A DNA stretch of 41,584 nucleotides from BS750m-G62 sp964577175 (GTDB taxonomy: Bacteria; Planctomycetota; Phycisphaerae; FEN-1346), in the NCBI GenBank assembly GCA_964577175.1, contig CAZNYC010000017.1, positions 1 through 41,584 on the forward strand, written 5' to 3'. Below the pieces are notes generated by a model. That model was not told the DNA's origin and did not search any database. It was given only the letters and a program-made list of their open reading frames with translations. Position numbers and translations under genes: made by a program. Positions 24,307 to 31,477 of this stretch are shown piece by piece; position 1 is the first letter of the stretch, and each line of letters opens with the position of its first letter.

Positions 24307-25612
24307 GATGGGCTATCGAAGGGCGTCACGTGCGCGGTCGGTCTCCGCACCGACCGCGCCATGCCTGAAGAGCGCGCGGCGGGTCTCCGCACCCGCCGCG
24401 CTCATCGCGCTTGCGGCGGCGGCCCTGCTGCTGGCCGGCTGCGGCGGCGAGCCCGTGGAACTCGTCGAGACCCGGGCCGCCATGACGACCGAGATCACCG
24501 TCCGCGTCGTCGCGCCGAACGAGGCCGTCGCCCGCACGTGCCTGGAGGCGGCCTGGCGCGAGATGGAGGAGTGCACCCTCCGCCTCGACCGGTGGACGGA
24601 CGCCTCGGACCTCGCCCGCATCAACGCGAACGCCGGCACGTTCCACATCAACGTCGACCCGCTGACGATCAGTTGCCTGGCCGCTGCCAAGGAGGTGTAC
24701 GAGAAGACCGACGGCGCGTTCGACCCGACGGTCGGGCCGCTGCTGTCGCTGTGGCGGGAGGCCCAGCAGCGGAACCGCCCGCCCACCGACGAGGAACTCG
24801 CCGACGCATGCAGCCGCGTGGGTATGGACAAGGTCGAGATTCTGGCCGGCGTGGTCCAGCGGCCGCTCGGGGACACCGACCCCGCCCCGCCCGGCGCGGC
24901 GCCGCCGACGCCGGAGGACCTCCAGATGACCGTCCACACGGTCGGCATCCGCGAGGGGATGGAACTGAACCTGGGTGGCATCGCCAAGGGGTACGTTGCC
25001 GGCCGCATGGCCCGCCGCATGCAGCGGCACGGGGCGACGGCCGGGCTCGTCGCCGCCGCCGGCGACGTGTACGCGTTCGGTCGGCGGCCGGCCTCGCTCG
25101 CCCCCGCGGGCGGCGACCGGCGATGGGGCGTCGCCGTCCAGGACCCGCGCCACCCGGACGACCGCTCGAAGCACTACTCGGCCGTGCGGCTGGAGGGCCA
25201 GGCCATCGACACGAGCGGCCACTACTACCGCGGGTACGAGATCCGGGGCACGTCGTACAGTCACATCATCGACCCGCGGACCGGCCGGCCGGTGGACACG
25301 CGGCTCGCCAGCGCCACGGTCGTGGCGTACGACCCGGCCCTCTCGGACGGGCTGGCCACGGCGATGGCGGTCCTCGGCGTCAAGAAGGGCTTGGCGGTGG
25401 TGGAGTCGCTCGAGGGCGTGGAGTGCCTGCTCCTGGAATGGGCGCCCACGTCGCCGGCGGTCGAGGGCGACCCGGAAACGAAGGGCCCCCGGCCGCTCAT
25501 CGCGCACCGTTCGAGCGGCTTTGCGGCCCTGGAGTTCGACCCGTCGCGCCTGGCCGGCGAGGCCCCGCCCGAGGAGGACGATCTCCCGGCGGAGAATCCG
25601 CAGGGCGATTGA
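24293..25612 (+). CDS. apbE: FAD:protein FMN transferase, lipoprotein (ApbE)
   Basis: A 439-residue membrane-anchored extracytoplasmic flavin transferase; ApbE attaches FMN to threonines of Rnf/Nqr-type proteins using FAD. Residues 37-50 are hydrophobic and end in the lipobox LLAGC (Cys50). Seen: AWREMEECTLRLDRWTDAS, FDPTVGPLLSLW, ELNLGGIAKGYVAGRM (nucleotide and magnesium site), SYSHIIDPRTGRPVDT and SDGLATAMAVLG. The start at 24293 has GGAG 7 nt upstream and overlaps hypD, so translation is probably coupled. The first 36 residues are odd: two family-B repeats are read in frame (ARSVSAPTA at 14-22, ARRVSAPAA at 28-36) before the signal core. No target protein for flavinylation is in the window. 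Confidence 0.92.
   Translation: MDARRMGYRRASRARSVSAPTAPCLKSARRVSAPAALIALAAAALLLAGCGGEPVELVETRAAMTTEITVRVVAPNEAVARTCLEAAWREMEECTLRLDRWTDASDLARINANAGTFHINVDPLTISCLAAAKEVYEKTDGAFDPTVGPLLSLWREAQQRNRPPTDEELADACSRVGMDKVEILAGVVQRPLGDTDPAPPGAAPPTPEDLQMTVHTVGIREGMELNLGGIAKGYVAGRMARRMQRHGATAGLVAAAGDVYAFGRRPASLAPAGGDRRWGVAVQDPRHPDDRSKHYSAVRLEGQAIDTSGHYYRGYEIRGTSYSHIIDPRTGRPVDTRLASATVVAYDPALSDGLATAMAVLGVKKGLAVVESLEGVECLLLEWAPTSPAVEGDPETKGPRPLIAHRSSGFAALEFDPSRLAGEAPPEEDDLPAENPQGD
24332..24401. repeat. Two family B hairpins inside the apbE N-terminus
   Basis: Copy one at 24332-24359 (GCGCGGTCGGT, loop CTCCGC, ACCGACCGCGC). Copy two at 24374-24401 (GCGCGGCGGGT, loop CTCCGC, ACCCGCCGCGC). Both have perfect 11-bp stems and are translated in the same frame. 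Confidence 0.85.
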
Positions 25613-25647
25613 GCCGGGGACAGGAGGACCATAGGACACCGGACTGT

Positions 25648-25742
25648 TACTCTGAGGCGCCGCTCGCGGAGCCGAAGAGTCTCGCCGTGCGAAAGGAGGC
25701 AAGGCGAGATTCTTCGTCGGCCTTGCGGCCTCCTCAGAATGA
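25648..25742. repeat. Family E-related imperfect palindrome
   Basis: TACTCTGAGGCGCCGCTCGC at the left and TTGCGGCCTCCTCAGAATGA at the right, with AGTCTCGCC facing GGCGAGATTC. It lies between apbE and the sigma-factor gene. Confidence 0.7.
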
Positions 25743-25788
25743 CGGCCCTGCGGGTGGTCTGTACCGATACGTACAAAGCCGGTTTTCG

Positions 25789-25816
25789 GGAACCCCCGGC
25801 TCCGGCGGCCGTCTAA
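25789..25816 (+). promoter_or_regulatory. ECF-type promoter upstream of the sigma-factor gene
   Basis: GGAACC (25789-25794), 16 bp, GTCTAA (25811-25816). The GGAAC / GTCTAA pair with this spacing is the classic form recognised by RpoE-like ECF sigma factors. Its place just before an ECF gene suggests autoregulation. The transcript should start near 25823. Confidence 0.6.
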
Positions 25817-25834
25817 TGCCATAGATTGGGACGT

Positions 25835-26431
25835 GTGACAGCCGAAGCGGCATCCAACGCGAGCCTGTCGGATTCGGACCTCGTGAGCCGGATCACCGCG
25901 GGCGACGGCGAAGCGTTCGGCGCAATCGTCGAACGGCACGAAGACCGTCTGTACAACACGATCTATCGCCTGGTCGGTTCGGCCGACGACGCCCGCGACG
26001 TCTTGCAGGATGTGTTCGTCAAGGCGTTCGAGAATCTGGACCGTTTCCGCGGCGGCAGCAGCCTGTACACGTGGCTGTTCCGGATCGCGGTGAACACCTC
26101 GCTCAGCCATCGCCGAAAACGTCGATGGGTCTCCATGGGCACGGCCGCACCGAACGATGACGACCCGCCGGGCCGGCCGCCGCTGGCCGACCCGGCGCCG
26201 GCCGACCCGTCGGACGGGCTGATGGTGGCCGAGACCGAGCGGCTCATTCAGGAGGCGATCGGCAGCCTCGACGACGAGCACCGGACCGTCGTGGTGCTCC
26301 GCGACATCCAGCATTGCGACTATCGCGAGATCGCCGATATTCTCGACGTCCCGCCCGGCACCGTGAAGTCGCGGCTGCACCGGGCCCGGCTGCTCTTGAG
26401 GGAACGATTGAAACCGCTGCTCGCCGGTTGA
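25835..26431 (+). CDS. ECF sigma factor (RpoE-like)
   Basis: A 198-residue sigma-70 family protein with only regions 2 and 4. Region 2 (about 30-98) has DDARDVLQDVFVKAFENLDRF-type text near 51 and SLYTWLFRIAVN near 76. A basic SHRRKRRW and a Pro/Asp-rich linker follow. Region 4 (about 134-188) has LDDEHRTVVVLRDIQHCDY and IADILDVPPGTVKSRLHRAR, the helix-turn-helix that reads the -35 box. GTG at 25835 is preferred to the TTG at 25826, which falls on the predicted transcript start. An anti-sigma gene follows 31 nt downstream, and an ECF-type promoter lies upstream. The signal it answers is unknown. Confidence 0.92.
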   Translation: MTAEAASNASLSDSDLVSRITAGDGEAFGAIVERHEDRLYNTIYRLVGSADDARDVLQDVFVKAFENLDRFRGGSSLYTWLFRIAVNTSLSHRRKRRWVSMGTAAPNDDDPPGRPPLADPAPADPSDGLMVAETERLIQEAIGSLDDEHRTVVVLRDIQHCDYREIADILDVPPGTVKSRLHRARLLLRERLKPLLAG

Positions 26432-26462
26432 ACCGAGGCGGCGGAAGACGGAGCCAAGCGCC

Positions 26463-29018
26463 ATGCAGTGCAAGCAGGTTCACGACCATCTGTCGGCGTA
26501 CCTGGACCGTGAACTGACGGCCGAGTTGGCGTCGGCGGTCCGGCATCACCTGGCCACCTGTCCCGAGTGCCGGGCGATGTTGGAGGACCTGCGCGGCACG
26601 GCCGATCTCCTGGGCCGCCTGCCGGTCCGCGCGGCGCCGGCCGGGACGGCCGACGACGTCCGCCGCGAGATCGAACGCCGCATGCTCGCCCCCCAGGCGG
26701 CCGACGATGCCGCCATGCCGGAACGCACCCTGGCCGCCCACACGGCGCGCCTGTGGCCCAGGATCCTCGCCGTCGCCGCCTGCGTCGCCCTGGCGGCCGG
26801 CATCGGCCTGGTGGCGTACTTCGGCGACAAGGCGATGGACGAACCGCCGGCGTCCGGGCCGGAACTCGTCCGCCACGATGCGGCCGAGATGAGCACGGAG
26901 CATACGGTGGCTCCCGGAGCCCAGAGCGGGGCGGCCGGTCGCTCATGGAAACGGGCGGCGGTCGTCGGCGAACGGGCCCATGAGACGCCGGCGAAGGCGG
27001 GGGCCGCCGGCACCGGCGCCGGGGGGCGGCTCGCCGGGCCGACCAGGGGGCTGGACCTCCGCCTCCGTACGAAGGATGTGCCGGCCGCTCTGCATGACGT
27101 AAGGGACGAACCGCATGTCGCCCGCTTCGACGCATACGCCCTGACCGACGGTCTCGACCGGAGCACGCTTGCCTCCGACCTCGCCGACGCCCAGGACGGC
27201 AAGGCATCCTATTGGCGCATGCAGCACTGGGGCGATGAGCACGAGGGCTCTTGCTACTTCGAGTTTGACGGGGCGAGGCATGTGGCCGGCCCCCCCGTCA
27301 ACGTGCCCGTCCGGGACGATGGCCCCTCGACCACGCTCGAGGTGGCGGACGCCGGCGAGTCGGACCTGGGATTCGTGGACTCCGCCCCGAAGGCCGGCGC
27401 CGTCCCCGCCGAGGTGCTGCTTGGCAAACGATTCCGCGTCGGGGAGGATTCCGATGCCGACGTCACCAGCCTGGCGGCGATGACGGACGACTTCGCCAGG
27501 ATGCGTAACGCGGCAAAACCCGAGGATCTGGGTCTCGACATGGAGGGGACCCGGACGGCCCGCGGGCCCGCCGATGCGATAACCGAAGCGGAGCCCGATG
27601 CGCCGGCCGACGCCGGGGCGCTCGTCGTGACGGGCGGCGTCGTCCGTCCCGGCAAGCGCGGCCTCGATGAGACGGCCAAGTTGGACGGAGGCCGCCTGGC
27701 CAAGGCCGCGCCGGCCATGAGTCCCGAGGCCCGAGGCACGGCGGCGGCCAAGGCGCCCGCGGCTGCCCCCGCGCAGCCCGCCGGCCCGCAACTCGTCCAG
27801 ATGACGATGAACTCCGTGGCGGTGGGCGAGGCGCCCCTCGGGTCGCTCCGCGAGGTCGCCAACACGCGGAACCTCCGGCCGGCGTCCAACCAGTTGGTGG
27901 TGGAAGCCTCGTCACGGGAGAGGGCCAACAGAGACCTCGTCCGCCTCTTCGCCCGGAACGGGTGGCGGGAACTCGACGAACGAACCGAGCGGGATCGCGC
28001 CCGCAAGAAGAACGGGGACGACGCCCCGGCCCGTCCGGAAGGCGCGGCGGGCCTGCCGGGGCGCGGCAGGGTCCGCGGAGCGCCCGAGGGCCTGTACTAC
28101 CGTGCGGCCCGCAACGGCGAGGACCTGTGGGTCGTCGTCACCACGCCCGACGATCTCACGCGATTCGCCTCGGAGGTGGCCGGCCTGAGGACGATCGAGG
28201 TGGCCCGGGAATCCAGCCAGCCGTTCCAGGCGGTCCGGTATCTCCAGCGGAAACTGGCCCAGTTCGAGGCGGAGGCGGACGCCGGCGCCGCCGGCGGAGA
28301 CGGGATGGGCGGCGAACGGGCCGGAGGCCGCCGGCGGGCACAGCGGGTCGGCGTGACCAACGGCGCGGTGCCCAAAGGGGGCGCCGGCGCCGGGGCGGAG
28401 GACGAAGAAACGGCCGGCCAACCCGTCCGGGACGTTGAGCGGAGCCGGGGCGAGATGGCCCGGACCGTCAACGGCCGGAGGCGGGAGACCGAATCGGCCC
28501 AGCAGGCCCAGGCGCATGGCGAGGCCCTCCAGCAGAAGGCGAAAGAGGCGGGTGAGGAACTCGCGGAATCGCCGGCCCTCCGGCCCCACGCCGCCGAACC
28601 GGCGCCCCCGGAGGCGCCGAAGCCGGAGACCGCGCCGCACGAGGACCGGCTTGCCCGGACCGAGGTGGGCGAGACGCCCGAGCCTGCGCCGCGCCCCATG
28701 GGGCAAAAGGCCGCGGAGCCCGGCGCGGAGAAGCAGGCGGGAGAAGCCGCCCGGTCCGAGGCGAAGCCGGCCGAAGGCGGCCCGGAGGGGACGGCGACGC
28801 ACCCGCGGATGACCGCCCGGCAGCAGCCGGCTGCGGCGCGGCAGCATTTCTCGTTTCAGATCATTCCGCCGAATCAGGTGATGCTCGTGGTGCGGGTGCG
28901 GTCGGCCGACGACCCGCCGCAGACGGCGGCTGAAGCCGTCCGGCAGGAGGCGGAGACAACTGATCGGGCCGAACCGGCCGACACGCAGCCGCAGGCGGAA
29001 CCCGCCGCCCGGGACTGA
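26463..29018 (+). CDS. Large transmembrane anti-sigma factor with zinc-finger domain
   Basis: An 851-residue protein. Residues 1-55 form an anti-sigma zf-HC2-type domain with HHLATCPEC (His28/29, Cys33, Cys36). A single helix spans about 101-120. The remaining 730 residues should lie outside the membrane. Within them, about 470-600 look folded (ANTRNLRPASNQLVVEASS, LFARNGWRELD, GEDLWVVVTTPDDLTRFASE), and the last part has FSFQIIPPNQVMLVVRVRS. The rest is long Ala/Pro/Glu/Lys-rich low-complexity sequence. Most anti-sigma factors are 200-300 residues, so the outer part is unusually big and may sense or bind something in the envelope. It is co-transcribed with the ECF sigma gene 31 nt upstream, which it most likely holds inactive. 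Confidence 0.85.
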   Translation: MQCKQVHDHLSAYLDRELTAELASAVRHHLATCPECRAMLEDLRGTADLLGRLPVRAAPAGTADDVRREIERRMLAPQAADDAAMPERTLAAHTARLWPRILAVAACVALAAGIGLVAYFGDKAMDEPPASGPELVRHDAAEMSTEHTVAPGAQSGAAGRSWKRAAVVGERAHETPAKAGAAGTGAGGRLAGPTRGLDLRLRTKDVPAALHDVRDEPHVARFDAYALTDGLDRSTLASDLADAQDGKASYWRMQHWGDEHEGSCYFEFDGARHVAGPPVNVPVRDDGPSTTLEVADAGESDLGFVDSAPKAGAVPAEVLLGKRFRVGEDSDADVTSLAAMTDDFARMRNAAKPEDLGLDMEGTRTARGPADAITEAEPDAPADAGALVVTGGVVRPGKRGLDETAKLDGGRLAKAAPAMSPEARGTAAAKAPAAAPAQPAGPQLVQMTMNSVAVGEAPLGSLREVANTRNLRPASNQLVVEASSRERANRDLVRLFARNGWRELDERTERDRARKKNGDDAPARPEGAAGLPGRGRVRGAPEGLYYRAARNGEDLWVVVTTPDDLTRFASEVAGLRTIEVARESSQPFQAVRYLQRKLAQFEAEADAGAAGGDGMGGERAGGRRRAQRVGVTNGAVPKGGAGAGAEDEETAGQPVRDVERSRGEMARTVNGRRRETESAQQAQAHGEALQQKAKEAGEELAESPALRPHAAEPAPPEAPKPETAPHEDRLARTEVGETPEPAPRPMGQKAAEPGAEKQAGEAARSEAKPAEGGPEGTATHPRMTARQQPAAARQHFSFQIIPPNQVMLVVRVRSADDPPQTAAEAVRQEAETTDRAEPADTQPQAEPAARD

Positions 29019-29110
29019 CCGCGGGGGTGGGTGTTCGAGCCGACGGCGGGAAGGCGGGGGACGGGCTCGAAGGCTGGCCCGCCGCGCAGCCTTGAAAATG
29101 CCGTTACGAA

Positions 29111-29138
29111 CGCCGTGGGTGCAGAGACCCACCGCGCG
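29111..29138. repeat. Family B hairpin, degenerate
   Basis: CGCCGTGGGT, GCAGAG, ACCCACCGCGCG: a stem of about 9 bp of the family-B type after the anti-sigma gene. The 29028-29100 stretch before it holds only weak GTTCGAGCC-like scraps of family A. Confidence 0.55.
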
Positions 29139-29147
29139 AAATGCGGA

Positions 29148-29301
29148 CTTAGAGCCTACCCGGATAACCCTCTGGCTTCGGCCGGGTGCGGCGTCGGGCT
29201 GCATCGCCAACCCAGAGACGGGTTGCCTGCGTCGCCCTGCTTGCCCCCGGCCGCCGCGCCCGGCCTCGGGCCGACGAGGGGTTGTCCGGATAGGCTCTAA
29301 G
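29148..29301. mobile_element. MITE-like element with 25-bp terminal inverted repeats
   Basis: The left end is CTTAGAGCCTACCCGGATAA followed by CCCTC (29148-29172). The right end (29276-29301), read on the other strand, is CTTAGAGCCTATCCGGACAA followed by CCCCTC. About 22 of 25 positions match. The 154-bp block has no coding capacity, so it could be a non-autonomous transposon remnant. The termini begin TTAGAGCC, but I cannot define a target duplication with certainty. Confidence 0.6.
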
Positions 29302-29396
29302 AAAAGGCTCCAGGAGCCCGCTTCTTCGCCTGCGGCTTGAAGCGTGCCGCCTGCGGCTCGAAGCAGACCCCTGGAACCTCTTGTGCGTCCGGTCCC

Positions 29397-31097
29397 TTAC
29401 TCCATCCCGAAGAACTCGAGCGCTTCCTTCTTGGCCTTGACCTGCCGGATGCGTTCTTCGAGTTTGTCGGGCCAGAACTTCCTGTCGAACTTCTCTTTAA
29501 TCTGCTCCAGGGCGGCCAAGGCCTCGGCGAACTTCTCCTCCTTTTCGAGGGCGGCGGCCTTGGCCATCGTGTCGGCGATCTGGGTGGCGGCTTCGGAGGG
29601 GGGCGGCTCGGGTTCCGTGCCGCTGGGCTCGGGCGGCTTGGCGGCCTCGGCCTGGGCGATTTCGGTCTTGAGTTCCTCGGCGATCTGCGCCAGGTCCACA
29701 CTGTCGGGCACCATGCGGGCGTCGAATGCCCGGCCGATGGCCTGGTAGGCTGCCAGCGCCTCCTTCAGGTTCCCTTCGTTGCGGAGGGCCTTGGCGGCGG
29801 CGAGGCGGGCCGCCAGTTCCTGCCGCTGCTCCGACACCTCCGCCTGCCGGGCCTTGGCCGACTCGATGGTCGATTCCATGTTGTCCACGCCGATGCCCAG
29901 CGACGCCAGGAGCGACCGGTCCTCGCGGCCGATGTTGCGGAGGACGGCCAGGGCGTCTTCGTAGCGTTTCTGAGCGGCCAGGTCCTCGGCCATTTCGAGG
30001 CGGTCGCGGAGTTTCCGAAGCCGCTGTTGCCGCTCCTCTTTCGGCTTGGCGCGGAGCGTGGCGATCCGCTGCCGCCAGGAGTCGTCGCCCGTCCGCTCGA
30101 TGATCTCCTCATAAATGCGGATGGCGCCGGGGTAGTCCTCCTTCTGCTCGGCGGCGTCGGCCCGTGCGAGTTGCTCCTTGAGCCACTGCTGGTCCACCTG
30201 GGGACCGTCGCCCGGCGAGGGGGGGGTCGGCGGCGTGTCGTTGCCCTCTTCCGTCGATCCCGCGACCGCATGCAGGGCGTCGTGCAGAATCGGGATGGGC
30301 AGAAACCAGCCCAACAGGAGGATCGGGACCAGGGTCGCCCACGTCAGAATGAGGACGATCCAGAGTTTCGGTCCGCTGCGTTTCGACGAGGCGACGGCGC
30401 GCGACGGCCGGTCGCTGGTCCCGGAGCCGGCCAGGGCCTGGGCGGCGGCGGTCGCCATCGGCGAGGATTTCGGCTCCGGCCGTGGACCCGCTCCCCGCGC
30501 CGGGCCGGCCGTCCCGACTCCCGCCGGACGCTGCGCCGCCGGCTCCGGCCGGGGCGGCGTCGTCGGGGGTTCCTCGCCGGTCTTGGCGGCCTCGGCCAGC
30601 CGCTCCTCAATCTTGTAGGCGGCCTGGTGGTAGGGGTCCTGGATCTCATCCGGCGTAGCGCCGGGCCGGGCGTCGGCCGGCCGCTCGTTCATGTTCAACT
30701 GGCACTCGGTGCAGTACGTGTCCTCGGGCTTGGCCTTGGCGAAGCAGTGGGGGCACAGGCCGAGGTACTTGGCCAGGCGCGGGGCCTCGGCGGCGTACAT
30801 CCAGTCGTGGTGCGTGGTGGGGCCGCGCACGACCGAGTCGGGCCGGATGCGGCCTTTTTCGATCATCTTGATGAGGGTCTCGAACGTGACGCCCCGGCCG
30901 CTGGGATTCCGCGGGTCCAGGTAAAACCAGTCGCCGACCACTTCGCGGGAGGCCTTGCGGACGGCGAAGGAATAGGAGGTGCGGCAATGGGGACAGCGGT
31001 CGGCTCCGCGCTCGATGACCTGGCCGCAGTACACGCACGGCGCTTCCGGGCCTTTGAAGACCGGCCGGCCGGTTGCGTCGCCGCTCGTGTCGCTCAT
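29397..31097 (-). CDS. Zinc-ribbon / GYF-like / transmembrane / TPR-like protein
   Basis: A 566-residue protein. Domains in order: a zinc ribbon (CVYC at 21-24, CPHC at 35-38); a GYF_2-like domain (about 55-113, DWFYLDPRNPSGRGVTFETL to DWMYAAEAP); a second zinc ribbon (CPHC at 115-118, CTEC at 129-132); a Pro/Ala-rich linker (about 140-243); one membrane helix at about 245-267; and a long helical C-terminus (about 285-560) with TPR-like pairs such as EDYPGAIRIYEEIIERTGDD, KRYEDALAVLRNIG, NLKEALAAYQAIG and EKFAEALAALEQI. It probably works as a membrane-tethered protein-interaction scaffold; no enzyme motif is seen. The promoter upstream is a perfect housekeeping consensus, implying strong expression. 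Confidence 0.85.
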   Translation of the reverse strand: MSDTSGDATGRPVFKGPEAPCVYCGQVIERGADRCPHCRTSYSFAVRKASREVVGDWFYLDPRNPSGRGVTFETLIKMIEKGRIRPDSVVRGPTTHHDWMYAAEAPRLAKYLGLCPHCFAKAKPEDTYCTECQLNMNERPADARPGATPDEIQDPYHQAAYKIEERLAEAAKTGEEPPTTPPRPEPAAQRPAGVGTAGPARGAGPRPEPKSSPMATAAAQALAGSGTSDRPSRAVASSKRSGPKLWIVLILTWATLVPILLLGWFLPIPILHDALHAVAGSTEEGNDTPPTPPSPGDGPQVDQQWLKEQLARADAAEQKEDYPGAIRIYEEIIERTGDDSWRQRIATLRAKPKEERQQRLRKLRDRLEMAEDLAAQKRYEDALAVLRNIGREDRSLLASLGIGVDNMESTIESAKARQAEVSEQRQELAARLAAAKALRNEGNLKEALAAYQAIGRAFDARMVPDSVDLAQIAEELKTEIAQAEAAKPPEPSGTEPEPPPSEAATQIADTMAKAAALEKEEKFAEALAALEQIKEKFDRKFWPDKLEERIRQVKAKKEALEFFGME

Positions 31098-31174
31098 TGT
31101 AAGTGCCTGCCTGTCAAAGGCTTGCGCTGGCGGCCGAACCCGATGCACACGGCATCTTATTCGGGCCACGGGGG

Positions 31175-31203
31175 ATTATAAGCGGGCAGGGGGGCGGTGT
31201 CAA
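31175..31203 (-). promoter_or_regulatory. Perfect-consensus promoter of the zinc-ribbon/TPR gene
   Basis: On the minus strand TTGACA (31203-31198) and TATAAT (31180-31175) are exactly 17 bp apart, both with all six consensus bases. The leader to the start at 31097 is about 70 nt. Confidence 0.85.
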
Positions 31204-31259
31204 TCAGCCTTCCGCGTCGTCGGCCGGACGGGCCGCCGGAATTTTCTGCCCCTCGTTTT

Positions 31260-31287
31260 TTGCATTTTCGGATTCTTGGGGTATAAT
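31260..31287 (+). promoter_or_regulatory. Promoter of the PEP-CTERM gene
   Basis: TTGCAT (31260-31265), 16 bp, TATAAT (31282-31287). The transcript would begin near 31294, leaving a leader of about 185 nt. It is divergent from the perfect promoter at 31175-31203. Confidence 0.7.
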
Positions 31288-31304
31288 AGAACCAGAGTTA
31301 AGGG

Positions 31305-31355
31305 GGTTGGGTAACGGCGAAGGGCCCACGTCCTTTTTCTGGCCGAATCCCAACC
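31305..31355 (+). other. Structured 5' leader of the PEP-CTERM gene
   Basis: GGTTGGG (31305-31311) pairs with CCCAACC (31349-31355), and inside it CGGC (31315-31318) pairs with GCCG (31342-31345). This gives a two-part stem right after the transcript start. A second hairpin, GCGGTC/GACCGC at 31398-31412, follows in a family-B-like stretch. I do not match it to a known riboswitch class. Confidence 0.4.
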
Positions 31356-31477
31356 ACACAACGAGCGGCTATCCCATGGGAGTGGGAGCGCGTAGCGGCG
31401 GTCCTTGACCGCGCGGTCGCGTTTCGGGGTCGCTCAGTACGTCTGGGGGTTGGTGAATTCGTGAGGGGAGTATCGCT

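Noticed and set aside
24361..25824. 487-codon plus-strand frame overlapping apbE
   Set aside because: It is a shifted frame of apbE with Arg/Gly-rich translation and no motif; the ApbE frame has all family signatures.
25826..25834. TTG at 25826 as sigma-factor start
   Set aside because: It falls on the predicted transcript start of the ECF promoter; GTG at 25835 keeps the whole sigma region 2.
31294..31477. c-di-GMP riboswitch in the PEP-CTERM leader
   Set aside because: The conserved GEMM core sequences and tetraloop/receptor pattern are not present.
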